A stretch of DNA of 64,000 nt from NCBI RefSeq assembly GCF_002075345.1, contig NZ_NAEW01000018.1:1-64000 (forward strand), given 5' to 3'. The DNA is from Citrobacter braakii (GTDB lineage Bacteria > Pseudomonadota > Gammaproteobacteria > Enterobacterales > Enterobacteriaceae). The first letter of the stretch is position 1, and every line of letters starts with the position of its first letter. Both the position numbers and the translations under genes were made by a program. Positions 8,645-19,936 of the stretch are shown here, in pieces. The notes under the pieces were generated by a model that was given only the letters and a program-made list of their open reading frames with translations, was not told the DNA's origin and ran no database searches.

Positions 8645-10189
8645 ATGGCGGATTCTCAACCCCTCTCCGGCGCTCCAGAAGGCGCCGAGTACCTCAGAGC
8701 AGTGCTGCGTGCGCCGGTATACGAAGCGGCGCAGGTCACACCGCTACAAAAAATGGAAAAACTCTCTTCGCGCCTCGATAACGTGATTCTGGTGAAGCGC
8801 GAAGACCGTCAACCCGTTCACAGCTTCAAGCTGCGCGGTGCCTATGCCATGATGGCCGGTCTGACCGAAGAGCAAAAAGCGCATGGCGTAATCACCGCAT
8901 CGGCGGGTAATCATGCTCAGGGTGTAGCTTTCTCTTCTGCGCGATTAGGCGTGAAGGCGCTGATTGTCATGCCTACGGCTACCGCCGATATCAAAGTCGA
9001 TGCCGTTCGCGGTTTCGGTGGTGAAGTACTGCTACACGGCGCGAATTTTGATGAAGCCAAAGCCAAAGCGATTGAGCTGTCGCAGCAGCAGGGTTTTACC
9101 TGGGTTCCTCCGTTCGACCATCCGATGGTGATTGCCGGGCAGGGCACGCTGGCACTGGAGTTATTGCAGCAGGATGCCCACCTTGATCGTGTATTCGTGC
9201 CGGTGGGCGGTGGCGGATTAGCGGCAGGCGTGGCGGTGCTGATCAAACAGCTGATGCCGCAGATCAAAGTGATTGCCGTTGAAGCTGAAGACTCAGCCTG
9301 CCTGAAAGCGGCGCTGGATGCCGGTCAACCGGTCGATCTTCCGCGTGTTGGCCTCTTTGCTGAAGGCGTGGCGGTGAAACGTATCGGCGACGAAACCTTC
9401 CGTTTGTGCCAGGAGTATCTCGACGACATCATCACTGTCGATAGCGACGCTATTTGCGCGGCAATGAAAGATCTGTTCGAGGATGTGCGCGCGGTGGCGG
9501 AACCATCCGGTGCGCTGGCGCTGGCGGGGATGAAAAAGTACATTACCCAGCACAACATTCGCGGCGAACGTCTGGCGCATATCCTTTCCGGCGCTAACGT
9601 TAACTTCCATGGCCTACGTTATGTTTCCGAACGTTGCGAGCTGGGCGAACAGCGCGAAGCGTTGCTGGCAGTAACTATTCCGGAAGAAAAGGGCAGCTTC
9701 CTGAAGTTTTGCCAGCTGTTGGGAGGACGCTCGGTTACCGAGTTTAACTACCGATTTGCTGATGCGAAAGACGCCTGTATTTTTGTTGGCGTCCGTCTGA
9801 GCCGTGGGCTGGAAGAGCGTAAGGAAATCCTCCAGTTGCTTAACGAGGGTGGCTACAGCGTGGTGGATTTGTCCGACGACGAAATGGCGAAGCTGCACGT
9901 GCGCTACATGGTCGGTGGGCGCCCGTCGAAACCCTTGCAGGAGCGGCTGTACAGCTTCGAATTCCCGGAATCTCCGGGGGCGTTGCTCAAATTCCTGCAT
10001 ACCCTGGGGACGCACTGGAATATTTCGTTGTTCCACTATCGTAGTCACGGAACCGATTATGGTCGCGTACTGGCGGCGTTTGAGTTGGGTGAGCATGAGC
10101 CTGATTTCGAAACGCGACTGAACGAACTGGGTTATGACTGTCATGATGAAACGCATAACCCGGCGTTCAGGTTCTTCCTGGCGGGTTAG
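8645..10189 (+). CDS. ilvA: Biosynthetic threonine deaminase
   Basis: Converts threonine to 2-ketobutyrate and ammonia, the committed and isoleucine-inhibited step of isoleucine synthesis. The 514-aa protein has a PLP-binding catalytic domain at about 1-320 with Lys62 (HSFKLRGAY), SAGNHAQG and the phosphate-binding GGGGLAAG. Two ACT-like regulatory domains follow at about 330-514. I use the second ATG (8645), 9 bp after GGGGG, which matches the E. coli length. An ATG at 8639 overlaps the ilvD stop. It is the last gene of the operon. Confidence 0.96.
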   Translation: MADSQPLSGAPEGAEYLRAVLRAPVYEAAQVTPLQKMEKLSSRLDNVILVKREDRQPVHSFKLRGAYAMMAGLTEEQKAHGVITASAGNHAQGVAFSSARLGVKALIVMPTATADIKVDAVRGFGGEVLLHGANFDEAKAKAIELSQQQGFTWVPPFDHPMVIAGQGTLALELLQQDAHLDRVFVPVGGGGLAAGVAVLIKQLMPQIKVIAVEAEDSACLKAALDAGQPVDLPRVGLFAEGVAVKRIGDETFRLCQEYLDDIITVDSDAICAAMKDLFEDVRAVAEPSGALALAGMKKYITQHNIRGERLAHILSGANVNFHGLRYVSERCELGEQREALLAVTIPEEKGSFLKFCQLLGGRSVTEFNYRFADAKDACIFVGVRLSRGLEERKEILQLLNEGGYSVVDLSDDEMAKLHVRYMVGGRPSKPLQERLYSFEFPESPGALLKFLHTLGTHWNISLFHYRSHGTDYGRVLAAFELGEHEPDFETRLNELGYDCHDETHNPAFRFFLAG

Positions 10190-10200
10190 CGGCAGCCATT

Positions 10201-10235
10201 AAAAAAGGGTTCATGTAAAGACATGAACCCTTTTT
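10201..10235. terminator. Bidirectional terminator between ilvA and fabV
   Basis: A perfect 10-bp stem (10207-10216 with 10221-10230) is flanked by six As and five Ts, so it can serve both converging genes. Confidence 0.88.
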
Positions 10236-10252
10236 GCAACTGTATCAGCAGA

Positions 10253-11446
10253 TTACAGCGTGATGACTTCGAATTCGACTTCGGTGTTTACATCCGCATC
10301 GTAATCCACTTCGTCGAGACCAAAACCGAACAGATTCAGGAATTCCTGCTTATATCCTGCATAGTCCGTTTTTTGCGCCAGGTTTTCGGTGGTGATCAGC
10401 GGCCACAGATCGCGGCATGCCTGCTGAATGTCTTCACGCAGTTCCCAGTCATCCATACGGATACGCTGGTTGTCATCAAGCGCCACTTTATCGCCGTACA
10501 GGCTGGTGGTCATCAGACGGTTGATCTGCTCGATGCAGCCTTCATGAATGCCCTGTTCTTTCATCAGCTTGAAGACCATGGAGATGTACAGCGGCATCAC
10601 CGGAATCGCAGAAGAGGCCTGCGTGATAACGGATTTCAGTACAGCAACGTTAGCGGAACCGTTCAGCGGAGCCAGTTGATTACGCAGCGCGCCTGCCGCG
10701 CGGTCGAGATCTTCTTTTGCTTTGCCCAGCGCGCCGTGCCAGTAGATTGGCCAGGTCAGGTCAGTACCGATGTAGGAGTAGGCAACGGTTTTCACGCCGT
10801 CAGCCAGCACGCCTGCTTCGCTCAGCGCGCCCATCCACAGTTCCCAGTCTTCGCCGCCCATAACGGTGACGGTGTTCTGAACTTCTTCTTCGGTTGCCGG
10901 CTCAATGCTGGCGGTTATGATCTGATCTTTGTTGGTATCGATCGCTTTAGAGGTATAAACCTCACCGATTGGCTTCAGCGCAGAACGGACGATTTCACCG
11001 GTTTTCGGCATTTTACGTACCGGAGATGCCAGTGAGTAAACCACCAGGTCAATCTGACCCAGGTCTTCTTTGATCAGTTTGATAACTTCGTCGCGACACT
11101 CGTCGGAGAACGCGTCGCCGTTGATGCTTTTGGAATACAGACCTTCGCGTTTTGCGGCCTCATCGAAGGCTGCAGAGTTATACCAGCCCGCGGAACCTGG
11201 CTTGGTTTCCGTGCCTGGTTTTTCGAAAAATACGCCGATAGTGGCGGCTCCGCTGCCAAATGCCGCGGAAATTCTGGAAGCAAGGCCGTAACCGGTAGAA
11301 GCACCGATGACCAGCACGCGGGAAGGGCCGTTAGCGATTTTCCCGTTTTTCTTCACATAATCGATCTGTTTTTCCACATTGACTTTGCAGCCAGTCGGAT
11401 GGGTCGTTGTACAGATGAATCCACGAATTTTTGGTTTGATTATCAT
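10253..11446 (-). CDS. fabV: FabV-type enoyl-ACP reductase
   Basis: A 397-aa short-chain dehydrogenase-like enzyme of the FabV/trans-2-enoyl-CoA reductase family, which performs the last step of each fatty-acid elongation cycle using NADH. The Rossmann motif is at 47-54 (IGASTGYG). The family-specific Tyr-x8-Lys active site is Tyr235/Lys244 ([10 protein letters not shown]). FabV enzymes resist triclosan, unlike FabI. It sits between ilvA and ilvY, which are neighbours in E. coli K-12 as I recall. Codon use and GC look like the surrounding genes, so a recent foreign origin is not obvious. Whether fabI is also present cannot be seen here. Confidence 0.95.
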   Translation of the reverse strand: MIIKPKIRGFICTTTHPTGCKVNVEKQIDYVKKNGKIANGPSRVLVIGASTGYGLASRISAAFGSGAATIGVFFEKPGTETKPGSAGWYNSAAFDEAAKREGLYSKSINGDAFSDECRDEVIKLIKEDLGQIDLVVYSLASPVRKMPKTGEIVRSALKPIGEVYTSKAIDTNKDQIITASIEPATEEEVQNTVTVMGGEDWELWMGALSEAGVLADGVKTVAYSYIGTDLTWPIYWHGALGKAKEDLDRAAGALRNQLAPLNGSANVAVLKSVITQASSAIPVMPLYISMVFKLMKEQGIHEGCIEQINRLMTTSLYGDKVALDDNQRIRMDDWELREDIQQACRDLWPLITTENLAQKTDYAGYKQEFLNLFGFGLDEVDYDADVNTEVEFEVITL

Positions 11447-11621
11447 AATGATGGCTAATTAAGTTTGTATTTTCGCTGTCAAGTGCGCAATGACACCGTC
11501 TGTTCTGGCTTGCTAAACGTGATGGTTAACAAGCCCCCCACATCTATTATGGCACGGGACATTATACAGAAAAGGAGCGCCAATACTGAATCTACCACTG
11601 ATTTTAGGCCTGACGCTGGTG

Positions 11622-12524
11622 CTACTCGGCGGATTTGCGCTCCAGAACAATCTTCCAGAACGCGTCTATGAGCGGCTCATGCAGCCGTTTTTTCGGCGCG
11701 CAGACGCCAAGCTCGAACGGTGTTTTTTCGTCGCTGCGTTCTAAAATCATCACGCGATTACGTACCGGCTCTGGGCTGTTTTCCAGCACCACTTCCGGCA
11801 GCAGCGCCACACCGCAGCCCAGCGCCACCATCGAGACCATCGCTTCGTGCCCCCCGACCGTGGCGTAAATCGATGGGTTGCTGATTTTGTGACGGCGGAA
11901 CCACAACTCGATGCGGCGGCGTACCGGCCCCTGGTCGGCCATGATAAACGGCACCGTCGACCAGTCTGGTTTATCGACCGAAACCTGGTTGCGCACCGGG
12001 CAAGGCAATGCTGGTGCGATCAACACTACCGTTAAATTCTCCAGCATCGAGAATGCCACAGCACCAGGCAGCGTCTCTGGCTTACCCGCTATTGCCAGAT
12101 CGGCCTCTCCGGTGACCACTTTGTCCATCGCATCAGCGGCATCGCCAGTGGTGAGCTTAATTTCAACCGAGGGGTGCTCGGCGCGAAAGCGGTCGAGAAT
12201 TGGCGGCAGGTGGCTGTAGGCGGCGGTAACCGAGCAGAAGATATGCAGCTCGCCCGACAACGACGGTCCCTGCTGATCGAGGGTGTGGCGCAATTGTTGA
12301 TACTGCAACAGCGTCTGCTGGGCAAACACTCGCAGCTCTTCGCCTGCTTCGGTCAGCGTGACCGTACGGTTATCGCGCACAAACAGCGCCTGGCCGAGAT
12401 CTTCTTCCAGCCGTTGGATCTGGCGTGAGAGTGTGGAGGGGCTGACGTGCATCGCCCGCGCACTGCGGCCAAAGTGGCGGCTTTCCGCCAGATGCAGGAA
12501 CATTTTCAGATCGCGTAAATCCAC
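11622..12524 (-). CDS. ilvY: LysR-type activator IlvY
   Basis: A positive regulator of ilvC that responds to acetolactate and acetohydroxybutyrate, and a repressor of its own gene. The 300-aa protein has an N-terminal helix-turn-helix at about 1-60 (FLHLAESRHFGRSARAMHVS, then LSRQIQRLEEDLG) and a periplasmic-binding-like inducer domain at about 90-295. It is divergent from ilvC across a 152-bp control region. The 175 bp behind it, up to fabV, holds no further gene that I can see. Confidence 0.95.
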   Translation of the reverse strand: MDLRDLKMFLHLAESRHFGRSARAMHVSPSTLSRQIQRLEEDLGQALFVRDNRTVTLTEAGEELRVFAQQTLLQYQQLRHTLDQQGPSLSGELHIFCSVTAAYSHLPPILDRFRAEHPSVEIKLTTGDAADAMDKVVTGEADLAIAGKPETLPGAVAFSMLENLTVVLIAPALPCPVRNQVSVDKPDWSTVPFIMADQGPVRRRIELWFRRHKISNPSIYATVGGHEAMVSMVALGCGVALLPEVVLENSPEPVRNRVMILERSDEKTPFELGVCAPKKRLHEPLIDAFWKIVLERKSAE

Positions 12525-12676
12525 GGACGAGCCTCCGATTTTCTACGTTGCAGATATTGCAATGTGATGTTGTGAATATATCAATTTCCGCAATAAATTT
12601 CCTGTTGTAATGTGGGTTCATTCTCGCTGAAACGCGAACCGAACAATAAGACAGTACAACATCACGAGGTATCACC
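12525..12676. promoter_or_regulatory. ilvY/ilvC divergent control region with IlvY operator
   Basis: The region contains a perfect inverted repeat TTGCAGATATTGCAA (12548-12562) and a second TTGCGGAAATTGATA-type half-site pair on the other strand (about 12577-12592). This is the tandem-operator layout known for IlvY. The ilvC ribosome binding site is ACGAGG at 12664-12669. Confidence 0.7.
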
Positions 12677-14152
12677 ATGGCTAACTACTTTAATACACTG
12701 AACCTGCGTCAGCAGCTGGCGCAGCTGGGCAAATGTCGCTTTATGGGTCGCGACGAATTCGCCGATGGCGCAAGCTACCTTCAGGGTAAAAAAGTGGTCA
12801 TCGTCGGGTGCGGTGCTCAGGGGCTTAACCAAGGCCTGAACATGCGCGACTCCGGTCTGGATATCTCCTACGCCCTGCGTAAAGAAGCGATTGCTGAGAA
12901 GCGCGCTTCCTGGCGCAAAGCGACCGAAAATGGCTTCAAAGTAGGTACCTACGAAGAGCTGATCCCGCAGGCAGATCTGGTGGTTAACCTGACCCCGGAC
13001 AAACAGCACTCCGACGTTGTACGTTCCGTACAGCCGCTGATGAAAGATGGCGCGGCGCTGGGCTACTCCCACGGTTTCAACATCGTCGAAGTGGGCGAGC
13101 AGATCCGTAAAGATATCACTGTGGTGATGGTTGCGCCGAAGTGTCCGGGTACCGAAGTGCGTGAAGAGTACAAACGTGGTTTTGGTGTTCCAACCCTGAT
13201 CGCCGTTCACCCGGAAAACGATCCGAAAGGCGAAGGCATGGCGATTGCCAAAGCATGGGCTGCGGCCACTGGCGGTCACCGTGCAGGCGTGCTGGAATCG
13301 TCCTTCGTTGCGGAAGTGAAATCTGACCTGATGGGCGAGCAGACAATTCTGTGCGGTATGCTGCAGGCAGGCTCTCTGCTGTGCTTCGACAAGCTGGTGG
13401 AAGAAGGTACTGACCCGGCTTACGCCGAAAAACTGATTCAGTTCGGCTGGGAAACCATCACCGAAGCGCTGAAGCAGGGCGGTATCACCCTGATGATGGA
13501 TCGTCTGTCTAACCCAGCGAAACTGCGTGCTTATGCGCTGTCCGAACAGCTGAAAGAGATCATGGCGCCGCTGTTCCAGAAACACATGGATGACATCATC
13601 TCCGGCGAATTCTCTTCAGGCATGATGGCTGACTGGGCCAACGACGATAAGAAACTGCTGACCTGGCGTGAAGAGACCGGCAAAACCGCGTTCGAAACCG
13701 CGCCGCAGTTTGAAGGTAAAATTGGCGAGCAGGAGTACTTCGATAAAGGCGTGCTGATGATCGCGATGGTGAAAGCTGGCGTTGAGCTGGCGTTTGAAAC
13801 CATGGTGGATTCCGGCATCATCGAAGAGTCTGCTTACTACGAATCACTGCACGAGCTGCCGCTGATCGCGAACACCATCGCCCGTAAGCGTCTGTACGAA
13901 ATGAACGTAGTCATTTCCGATACCGCAGAATACGGTAACTACCTGTTCTCTTACGCGTGCGTACCGCTGCTGAAAGAGTTCATGACCACCCTGCAAACCG
14001 GAGATCTGGGCAAAGCGATTGCCGAAGGTGCGGTAGACAACGCGCAGCTGCGCGACGTAAACGATGCTATTCGCAGCCATGCTATCGAGAAAGTGGGCCA
14101 GAAACTGCGTGGCTATATGACTGATATGAAACGTATTGCTGTAGCTGGCTAA
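12677..14152 (+). CDS. ilvC: Ketol-acid reductoisomerase (class II)
   Basis: A 491-aa NADPH- and Mg-dependent enzyme that rearranges and reduces acetolactate or acetohydroxybutyrate to the dihydroxyacids used by IlvD. The Rossmann motif [10 protein letters not shown] lies near residues 45-55. The protein has the long class II C-terminus with two knotted helical domains (for example [14 protein letters not shown]). It is transcribed alone under IlvY control. A strong terminator follows. Confidence 0.97.
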   Translation: MANYFNTLNLRQQLAQLGKCRFMGRDEFADGASYLQGKKVVIVGCGAQGLNQGLNMRDSGLDISYALRKEAIAEKRASWRKATENGFKVGTYEELIPQADLVVNLTPDKQHSDVVRSVQPLMKDGAALGYSHGFNIVEVGEQIRKDITVVMVAPKCPGTEVREEYKRGFGVPTLIAVHPENDPKGEGMAIAKAWAAATGGHRAGVLESSFVAEVKSDLMGEQTILCGMLQAGSLLCFDKLVEEGTDPAYAEKLIQFGWETITEALKQGGITLMMDRLSNPAKLRAYALSEQLKEIMAPLFQKHMDDIISGEFSSGMMADWANDDKKLLTWREETGKTAFETAPQFEGKIGEQEYFDKGVLMIAMVKAGVELAFETMVDSGIIEESAYYESLHELPLIANTIARKRLYEMNVVISDTAEYGNYLFSYACVPLLKEFMTTLQTGDLGKAIAEGAVDNAQLRDVNDAIRSHAIEKVGQKLRGYMTDMKRIAVAG

Positions 14153-14172
14153 GAGGCTGCCATTCGGCAAAA

Positions 14173-14204
14173 AAAGCCCGGTGGTTGAACACACCGGGCT
14201 TTCT
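14173..14204. terminator. Terminator between ilvC and ppiC
   Basis: An 11-bp stem (14173-14183 with 14192-14202) with an 8-nt loop and A/T flanks lies between converging genes. Confidence 0.85.
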
Positions 14205-14205
14205 A

Positions 14206-14514
<309 letters not shown>

Positions 14515-14632
14515 TCAGGGCGCAATAGTAGCATGTAATCCATGGTCTTCGACGATGGGCTATGACCGATCCCCCTGGCGTCACTTTCTGCTACAATCCA
14601 CATCCCCGTGTTTACAGATTGAGCAATCCTCT

Positions 14633-16654
14633 ATGCGTTTGAACCCCGGACAACAACAAGCCGTCGAATTCGTCACCGGACCTTGCCTGGTGCTGGCGGG
14701 AGCGGGTTCCGGTAAGACGCGTGTTATCACAAACAAAATCGCACATCTGATCCGTGAATGTGGCTATCAGGCACGACATATTGCGGCAGTAACCTTTACC
14801 AATAAGGCTGCGCGCGAGATGAAAGAGCGTGTGGCGCAAACGTTGGGTCGTAAAGAAGCGCGCGGGTTGATGATCTCTACTTTCCACACTCTGGGACTGG
14901 ATGTCATTAAGCGTGAATACGCCGCGCTAGGGATGAAGTCGAACTTCTCGTTGTTTGATGATACTGACCAGGTGGTCCTGCTTAAGGAATTGACCGAAGG
15001 GCTAATTGAAGACGATAAACTTATCCTTCAACAGTTGATTTCAACGATCTCCAACTGGAAAAACGATCTGATGACCCCAGTGCAGGCGGCAGCCAGTGCA
15101 AAGGGTGAACGCGATCGTATTTTTGCCCACTGCTATGGTCTGTATGACGCGCATATGAAGGCGTGTAACGTCCTCGATTTTGACGATCTGATCCTGCTCC
15201 CCACGCTGCTGTTGCAGCGCAATGAAGAAGTACGTGAGCGTTGGCAAAACCGAATCCGCTACCTGCTGGTGGATGAATATCAGGATACCAACACCAGCCA
15301 GTACGAGTTGGTGAAGTTGCTGGTGGGGAAACGCGCGCGCTTTACCGTCGTGGGTGATGACGATCAGTCGATCTACTCCTGGCGCGGTGCACGTCCGCAG
15401 AACCTGGTACTGTTAAGCAAAGATTTTCCGGCGCTGCAGGTGGTGAAGCTGGAGCAAAACTATCGTTCATCAGGGCGTATCCTGAAGGCGGCGAACATCC
15501 TTATTGCTAACAACCCACACGTCTTTGAAAAACGGCTCTTTTCTGAGCTGGGCTACGGCGCTGAGCTGAAGGTGTTGAGTGCGAATAATGAAGAGCACGA
15601 AGCAGAACGCGTGACCGGGGAACTGATTGCCCATCACTTTGTGAACAAGACGCAGTATAAAGACTACGCCATTCTGTATCGCGGTAATCATCAGTCGCGA
15701 GTGTTCGAAAAGTTTCTGATGCAAAACCGCATCCCGTACAAAATTTCCGGCGGGACGTCGTTCTTCTCACGTCCGGAGATTAAAGGTCTGCTGGCCTATC
15801 TGCGCGTGCTCAGCAACCCGGATGATGACAGTGCATTTTTGCGCATCGTAAATACGCCAAAGCGTGAAATCGGTCCGGCCACGCTGCAAAAGTTGGGGGA
15901 ATGGGCGATGACGCGTAATAAAAGCCTGTTTACCGCCAGCTTTGATATGGGACTTAGCCAGACGCTAACCGGGCGTGGATATGATTCTCTGACCCGCTTT
16001 ACGCACTGGCTGGGTGAAATTCAACGTCTGGCGGAGCGCGAGCCGGTTGCCGCCGTGCGCGATCTGATCCACGGCATTGATTACGAATCCTGGCTGTATG
16101 AAACCTCGCCGAGCCCGAAAGCGGCCGAAATGCGCATGAAAAACGTCAACACGCTGTTCAGCTGGATGACGGAGATGCTGGAAGGTAGTGAGCTGGAAGA
16201 GCCAATGACCCTGACTCAGGTCGTTACCCGCTTTACCCTGCGCGACATGATGGAGCGCGGAGAGAGCGAAGAGGAGTTGGATCAGGTGCAGTTGATGACG
16301 CTGCATGCTTCAAAAGGACTGGAGTTCCCGTACGTATTTATGGTGGGAATGGAAGAAGGATTTTTGCCGCACCAGAGCAGCATCGATGAAGATAACATCG
16401 ACGAAGAGCGTCGTCTGGCTTACGTCGGGATTACCCGTGCGCAGAAAGAACTTATCTTCACGCTGTGTAAAGAGCGCCGTCAGTACGGTGAACTGGTACG
16501 ACCTGAACCGAGCCGTTTCCTGTTGGAACTACCACAAGATGACGTTATCTGGGAACAGGAGCGTAAAGTGGTGAGTGCCGAGGAGCGGATGCAAAAAGGG
16601 CAGGCCAGCATTGCTAACATTCGGGCAATGATGGCGAAAGCCAAAGAGAAATAG
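14633..16654 (+). CDS. rep: ATP-dependent DNA helicase Rep
   Basis: A superfamily 1A 3'-to-5' helicase that works at the replication fork with DnaB, removing protein roadblocks and aiding restart. The 673-aa protein has Walker A GAGSGKT (about residues 22-28), VDEYQDT (motif II), [12 protein letters not shown] (motif III), QNYRS (motif IV), a C-terminal motif V/VI ([19 protein letters not shown]) and the DnaB-interacting tail. The start is set at MRLNPGQQQ by homology. A frame 42 codons longer has no supporting ribosome binding site. Confidence 0.95.
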   Translation: MRLNPGQQQAVEFVTGPCLVLAGAGSGKTRVITNKIAHLIRECGYQARHIAAVTFTNKAAREMKERVAQTLGRKEARGLMISTFHTLGLDVIKREYAALGMKSNFSLFDDTDQVVLLKELTEGLIEDDKLILQQLISTISNWKNDLMTPVQAAASAKGERDRIFAHCYGLYDAHMKACNVLDFDDLILLPTLLLQRNEEVRERWQNRIRYLLVDEYQDTNTSQYELVKLLVGKRARFTVVGDDDQSIYSWRGARPQNLVLLSKDFPALQVVKLEQNYRSSGRILKAANILIANNPHVFEKRLFSELGYGAELKVLSANNEEHEAERVTGELIAHHFVNKTQYKDYAILYRGNHQSRVFEKFLMQNRIPYKISGGTSFFSRPEIKGLLAYLRVLSNPDDDSAFLRIVNTPKREIGPATLQKLGEWAMTRNKSLFTASFDMGLSQTLTGRGYDSLTRFTHWLGEIQRLAEREPVAAVRDLIHGIDYESWLYETSPSPKAAEMRMKNVNTLFSWMTEMLEGSELEEPMTLTQVVTRFTLRDMMERGESEEELDQVQLMTLHASKGLEFPYVFMVGMEEGFLPHQSSIDEDNIDEERRLAYVGITRAQKELIFTLCKERRQYGELVRPEPSRFLLELPQDDVIWEQERKVVSAEERMQKGQASIANIRAMMAKAKEK

Positions 16655-16660
16655 GTATTT

Positions 16661-16693
16661 TGTAGGCCGGATAAGCGTAAGCGCTATCCGGCA
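16661..16693. repeat. REP element between rep and gppA
   Basis: TGTAGGCCGGATAAGCG and CGCTATCCGGCA form a typical single REP palindrome in the 47-bp gap of two converging genes. It probably protects the 3' ends of the transcripts. Confidence 0.85.
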
Positions 16694-16701
16694 GCCAGCA
16701 T

Positions 16702-18186
16702 CTAATGCACTTCCAGCGGCCAGTGGACATAGCTTTGCCACTGTATTTCCTGATCGATTAACTCTGTACCTAATGGATGATGTTCCAGCCAGCCTTCCGG
16801 TAGCGTTAACGTCAGATTCTCATCCTGAGCTTGCAGGGTGATATGTGGCACTAAATCGTCGCGACGGCGAGCGGCGAAGATGATCGCCAGGCGTAGCAAA
16901 CGGCAAAGGTGCTCCGCGATGCGTGGTGGCACAGCGTTTTGCTGGTGGAGTGAAGAGAGATCGACCGGATTAGTTTGGTTGAGCAACAGCGTGGCTAACA
17001 GTTTCTTCTGCGCGGGAGTAAAGCCCGGGAGATCGAGATTACGTACCAGCCAGGCGGCATGCAGTGGCGCCTGCTTATACTCTACGCTCAGTCCTATTTC
17101 ATGCAACTGACAGGCACTTTGCAGCAGTTCACGACTAATGGCTTCAAGATGCCACTCATCTTTCACCTGTTCGAGTAAATGTACAGCCAATTGCGTGACG
17201 CGATTCGCCTGATCGGTGTCGACCATAAATCGACGCTGAATATTACGCAGCGTACGGCTGCGAATGTCCTGATCAACCGGCAAGTGCAGCATGCCGTAGA
17301 CCAGACCTTCGCGTAGTGCGCCGCCGGCCAGAGTCATGCATTGAATATTCAGTTCGGTGAAAATGGCGATCAGAATGGCCAGTCCGCTGGGAAAAACCAG
17401 TGCGCGTTCCAGCGTTAACCCTTCTATTTCCAGCTCTTCCAGACGACCACAATGAATGGCGCGTTGTTTAAGCTGCTGAAGCTTGGCCAACGTAATGCGC
17501 TCATCCATGCCTTGCGCCATCATGATTTCCTGTAACGCCTGGACGGTGCCAGAGGCACCAACGCAAACTTTCCAGCCATGAAAACGCAGTTTGTCGGCGA
17601 CCGGGCGCAGAACTTCGCGAGCCGCTTTCTCTGCTTCGTCAAAGTTTTCCTGTGCCAGATTACGATTGGTGAAATACCTTTCGAGCCAGGTGACGCAGCC
17701 CATTGACAGGCTGAACAGAGAGGTGGTTTGCGCGCCGGAGCCGGTAACCAGTTCAGTGCTGGCACCGCCAATATCAACGACAAGACGCTGATCGGCACCG
17801 CCGGTGGTGTGGGCAACACCTTGATAAATCAGCCGCGCTTCTTCTTCGCCGCTGATGACCTGGACAGGACAGCCGAGGATCTCTTGCGCTTTGGCGATAA
17901 ACTCATCGGCGTTTACCGCGATGCGTAATGTTGCCGTGGCGACCACGCGGATTTGCGGCTGAGGGATATCCTGCAGACGTTCAGCAAACAGGCGCAGGCA
18001 TTGCCAGCCGCGCTCCATAGCTTCAGCGGAAAGAACGTTGTCGCTGTTGAGGCCAGCGGCCAGACGCACCTTGCGTTTAATACGCGTGAGCGTCTGAATG
18101 CTTCCCGCCACCTCGCGTACAACCAGCATATGAAAACTATTCGAGCCTAAATCAATTGCGGCGTACAGCGAAGTGGTTGTGAGCAT
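16702..18186 (-). CDS. gppA: Guanosine pentaphosphatase / exopolyphosphatase
   Basis: A 494-aa member of the Ppx/GppA family that converts pppGpp to ppGpp in the stringent response. The actin-like ATPase fold shows DLGSNSFHM at residues 12-20 and [10 protein letters not shown] in the second phosphate loop, with Glu of [14 protein letters not shown]-terminal HD-like helical domain follows at about 310-494. It lies 8 bp downstream of rhlB and is probably co-transcribed. Confidence 0.95.
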   Translation of the reverse strand: MLTTTSLYAAIDLGSNSFHMLVVREVAGSIQTLTRIKRKVRLAAGLNSDNVLSAEAMERGWQCLRLFAERLQDIPQPQIRVVATATLRIAVNADEFIAKAQEILGCPVQVISGEEEARLIYQGVAHTTGGADQRLVVDIGGASTELVTGSGAQTTSLFSLSMGCVTWLERYFTNRNLAQENFDEAEKAAREVLRPVADKLRFHGWKVCVGASGTVQALQEIMMAQGMDERITLAKLQQLKQRAIHCGRLEELEIEGLTLERALVFPSGLAILIAIFTELNIQCMTLAGGALREGLVYGMLHLPVDQDIRSRTLRNIQRRFMVDTDQANRVTQLAVHLLEQVKDEWHLEAISRELLQSACQLHEIGLSVEYKQAPLHAAWLVRNLDLPGFTPAQKKLLATLLLNQTNPVDLSSLHQQNAVPPRIAEHLCRLLRLAIIFAARRRDDLVPHITLQAQDENLTLTLPEGWLEHHPLGTELIDQEIQWQSYVHWPLEVH

Positions 18187-18194
18187 ATCTAACG

Positions 18195-19463
18195 TTAACC
18201 TGAACGACGACGATTACGCGGAGCACCACCGGTACGGCGTGGGCCATTGCCTGTGCGCGGACGCGTTAAGCGTAACGGCTTCGGCAGATCGGTCATCAGC
18301 GCATCCGGGTTGTACTTGCTGACCGGGATCGAGTGACCGATATAGGTCTCGATTGCTGGTAAATTCAGCGCGTATTCTTCACAGGCCAGGCTGATAGAGT
18401 GACCGCTTGCTCCGGCGCGACCGGTACGACCGATACGGTGAACGTAATCTTCACAGTCATCCGGCAGGTCATAGTTAAATACGTGCGTTACGGCTGGGAT
18501 ATGCAGACCACGCGCGGCGACATCCGTCGCAACGAGAATGTCGAGATCGCCACGGGTGAACTCATCAAGGATACGCAGACGTTTTTTCTGCGCCACGTCA
18601 CCGGTCAACAGACCGACGCGATGACCGTCAGCGGCAAGGCTACCCCAGATATCTTCACAACGATGCTTGGTGTTAGCAAAGACGATGGCGCGATCTGGCC
18701 ACTCTTCTTCAATCAGCGTTTGCAGTAAACGCATTTTCTCTTCGTTGGAAGGATAGAAGAGCTCTTCTTTAATACGGTGACCTGTCTTCTGTTCCGGTTC
18801 GACTTCAACGTACTCGGCGTTATTCATCTGTTCGAACGCCAGTTCGCGAACGCGGTAAGAGAGGGTTGCAGAAAACAGCATGTTCAGACGTTGGGTGGTT
18901 GGCGGCATACGACGGAACAGCCAACGGATATCTTTGATAAAGCCCAGATCGTACATACGATCGGCTTCATCCAGCACCACGACCTGAATCGCGCCCAGGT
19001 TAATGTGGTTCTGTTTTGCATAGTCGATGAGACGACCGGTCGTGCCGATAAGAATATCGACGCCGCTTTCCAGCACTTTCAGCTGTTTGTCGTAACCGTC
19101 GCCGCCATAAGCCAGGCCTAATTTCAAACCGGTGGTCTGTGCCAGCGGCTCGGCGTCAGCATGGATCTGCACGGCTAACTCACGCGTTGGCGCCATAATT
19201 AACGCACGCGGTTGGTTCACCTTGCGATCGGCAATCGCGGGATGAGAGAGAAGATAATGAAACGTTGACGTCAGGAACGCCATCGTTTTTCCGGTACCGG
19301 TTTGCGCCTGCCCTGCAACATCACGACCTGCCAGCGTTAGCGGCAGCGCGAGGGCCTGAATGGGCGTGCAGTTATGAAAGCCTTTATTTTCAAGGGCTTC
19401 TATCACCTTTGGGTGCAGGGCGAAGTCGGAAAACTTCTGTTCTGTTAAATGTGTTTTGCTCAT
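18195..19463 (-). CDS. rhlB: DEAD-box RNA helicase RhlB
   Basis: A 422-aa RNA helicase of the RNA degradosome that unwinds structured RNA for PNPase and RNase E. It shows the Q-motif (FHNCTPIQ), [18 protein letters not shown] within [16 protein letters not shown], and [10 protein letters not shown]. The tail is arginine-rich ([13 protein letters not shown]) and would contact RNA. It is divergent from trxA and precedes gppA. Confidence 0.96.
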   Translation of the reverse strand: MSKTHLTEQKFSDFALHPKVIEALENKGFHNCTPIQALALPLTLAGRDVAGQAQTGTGKTMAFLTSTFHYLLSHPAIADRKVNQPRALIMAPTRELAVQIHADAEPLAQTTGLKLGLAYGGDGYDKQLKVLESGVDILIGTTGRLIDYAKQNHINLGAIQVVVLDEADRMYDLGFIKDIRWLFRRMPPTTQRLNMLFSATLSYRVRELAFEQMNNAEYVEVEPEQKTGHRIKEELFYPSNEEKMRLLQTLIEEEWPDRAIVFANTKHRCEDIWGSLAADGHRVGLLTGDVAQKKRLRILDEFTRGDLDILVATDVAARGLHIPAVTHVFNYDLPDDCEDYVHRIGRTGRAGASGHSISLACEEYALNLPAIETYIGHSIPVSKYNPDALMTDLPKPLRLTRPRTGNGPRRTGGAPRNRRRSG

Positions 19464-19606
19464 AGTGTGGTAGAATATCAGCTTACTATTGCTTTACGAA
19501 AGCGTATCCGGTGAAATAAAGTCAACCTTTAGTTGGTTAATGCTACATCAACACGTCGTTGATTAAGAGTACACCAACGCACCAGGCTTATTCCTGTGGA
19601 GTTAAT

Positions 19607-19936
19607 ATGAGCGATAAAATTATTCACCTGACTGACGACAGTTTTGACACGGATGTACTCAAAGCGGACGGAGCTATCCTCGTTGATTTCTGGGCAGAGT
19701 GGTGCGGTCCGTGCAAAATGATCGCTCCAATTCTGGATGAAATCGCTGACGAATATCAGGGCAAATTGACGGTTGCTAAACTGAACATTGACCAAAACCC
19801 AGGCACCGCGCCGAAGTATGGTATCCGTGGCATCCCGACCCTGCTGCTGTTTAAAAACGGCGAAGTTGCGGCGACTAAAGTCGGCGCACTATCCAAAGGT
19901 CAGTTGAAAGAATTCCTCGACGCTAATTTAGCGTAA
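19607..19936 (+). CDS. trxA: Thioredoxin 1
   Basis: A 109-aa cytoplasmic disulfide reductase that serves ribonucleotide reductase, PAPS reductase and others, and is the T7 polymerase processivity factor. The redox motif is Cys33-Gly-Pro-Cys36 (EWCGPCKM), with the cis-proline loop [11 protein letters not shown]. The start is at MSDKIIHL, with GTGGAG upstream. An in-frame ATG 16 codons earlier is probably not used. Confidence 0.97.

Noticed and set aside
10223-11035. 270-codon plus-strand frame opposite fabV
   Set aside because: It is a shadow of fabV, and its start lies inside the ilvA terminator region.
12662-13585. 307-codon minus-strand frame opposite ilvC
   Set aside because: It is antisense to a highly conserved gene with strong codon bias, which often leaves long open antisense frames. 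No start signal is seen.
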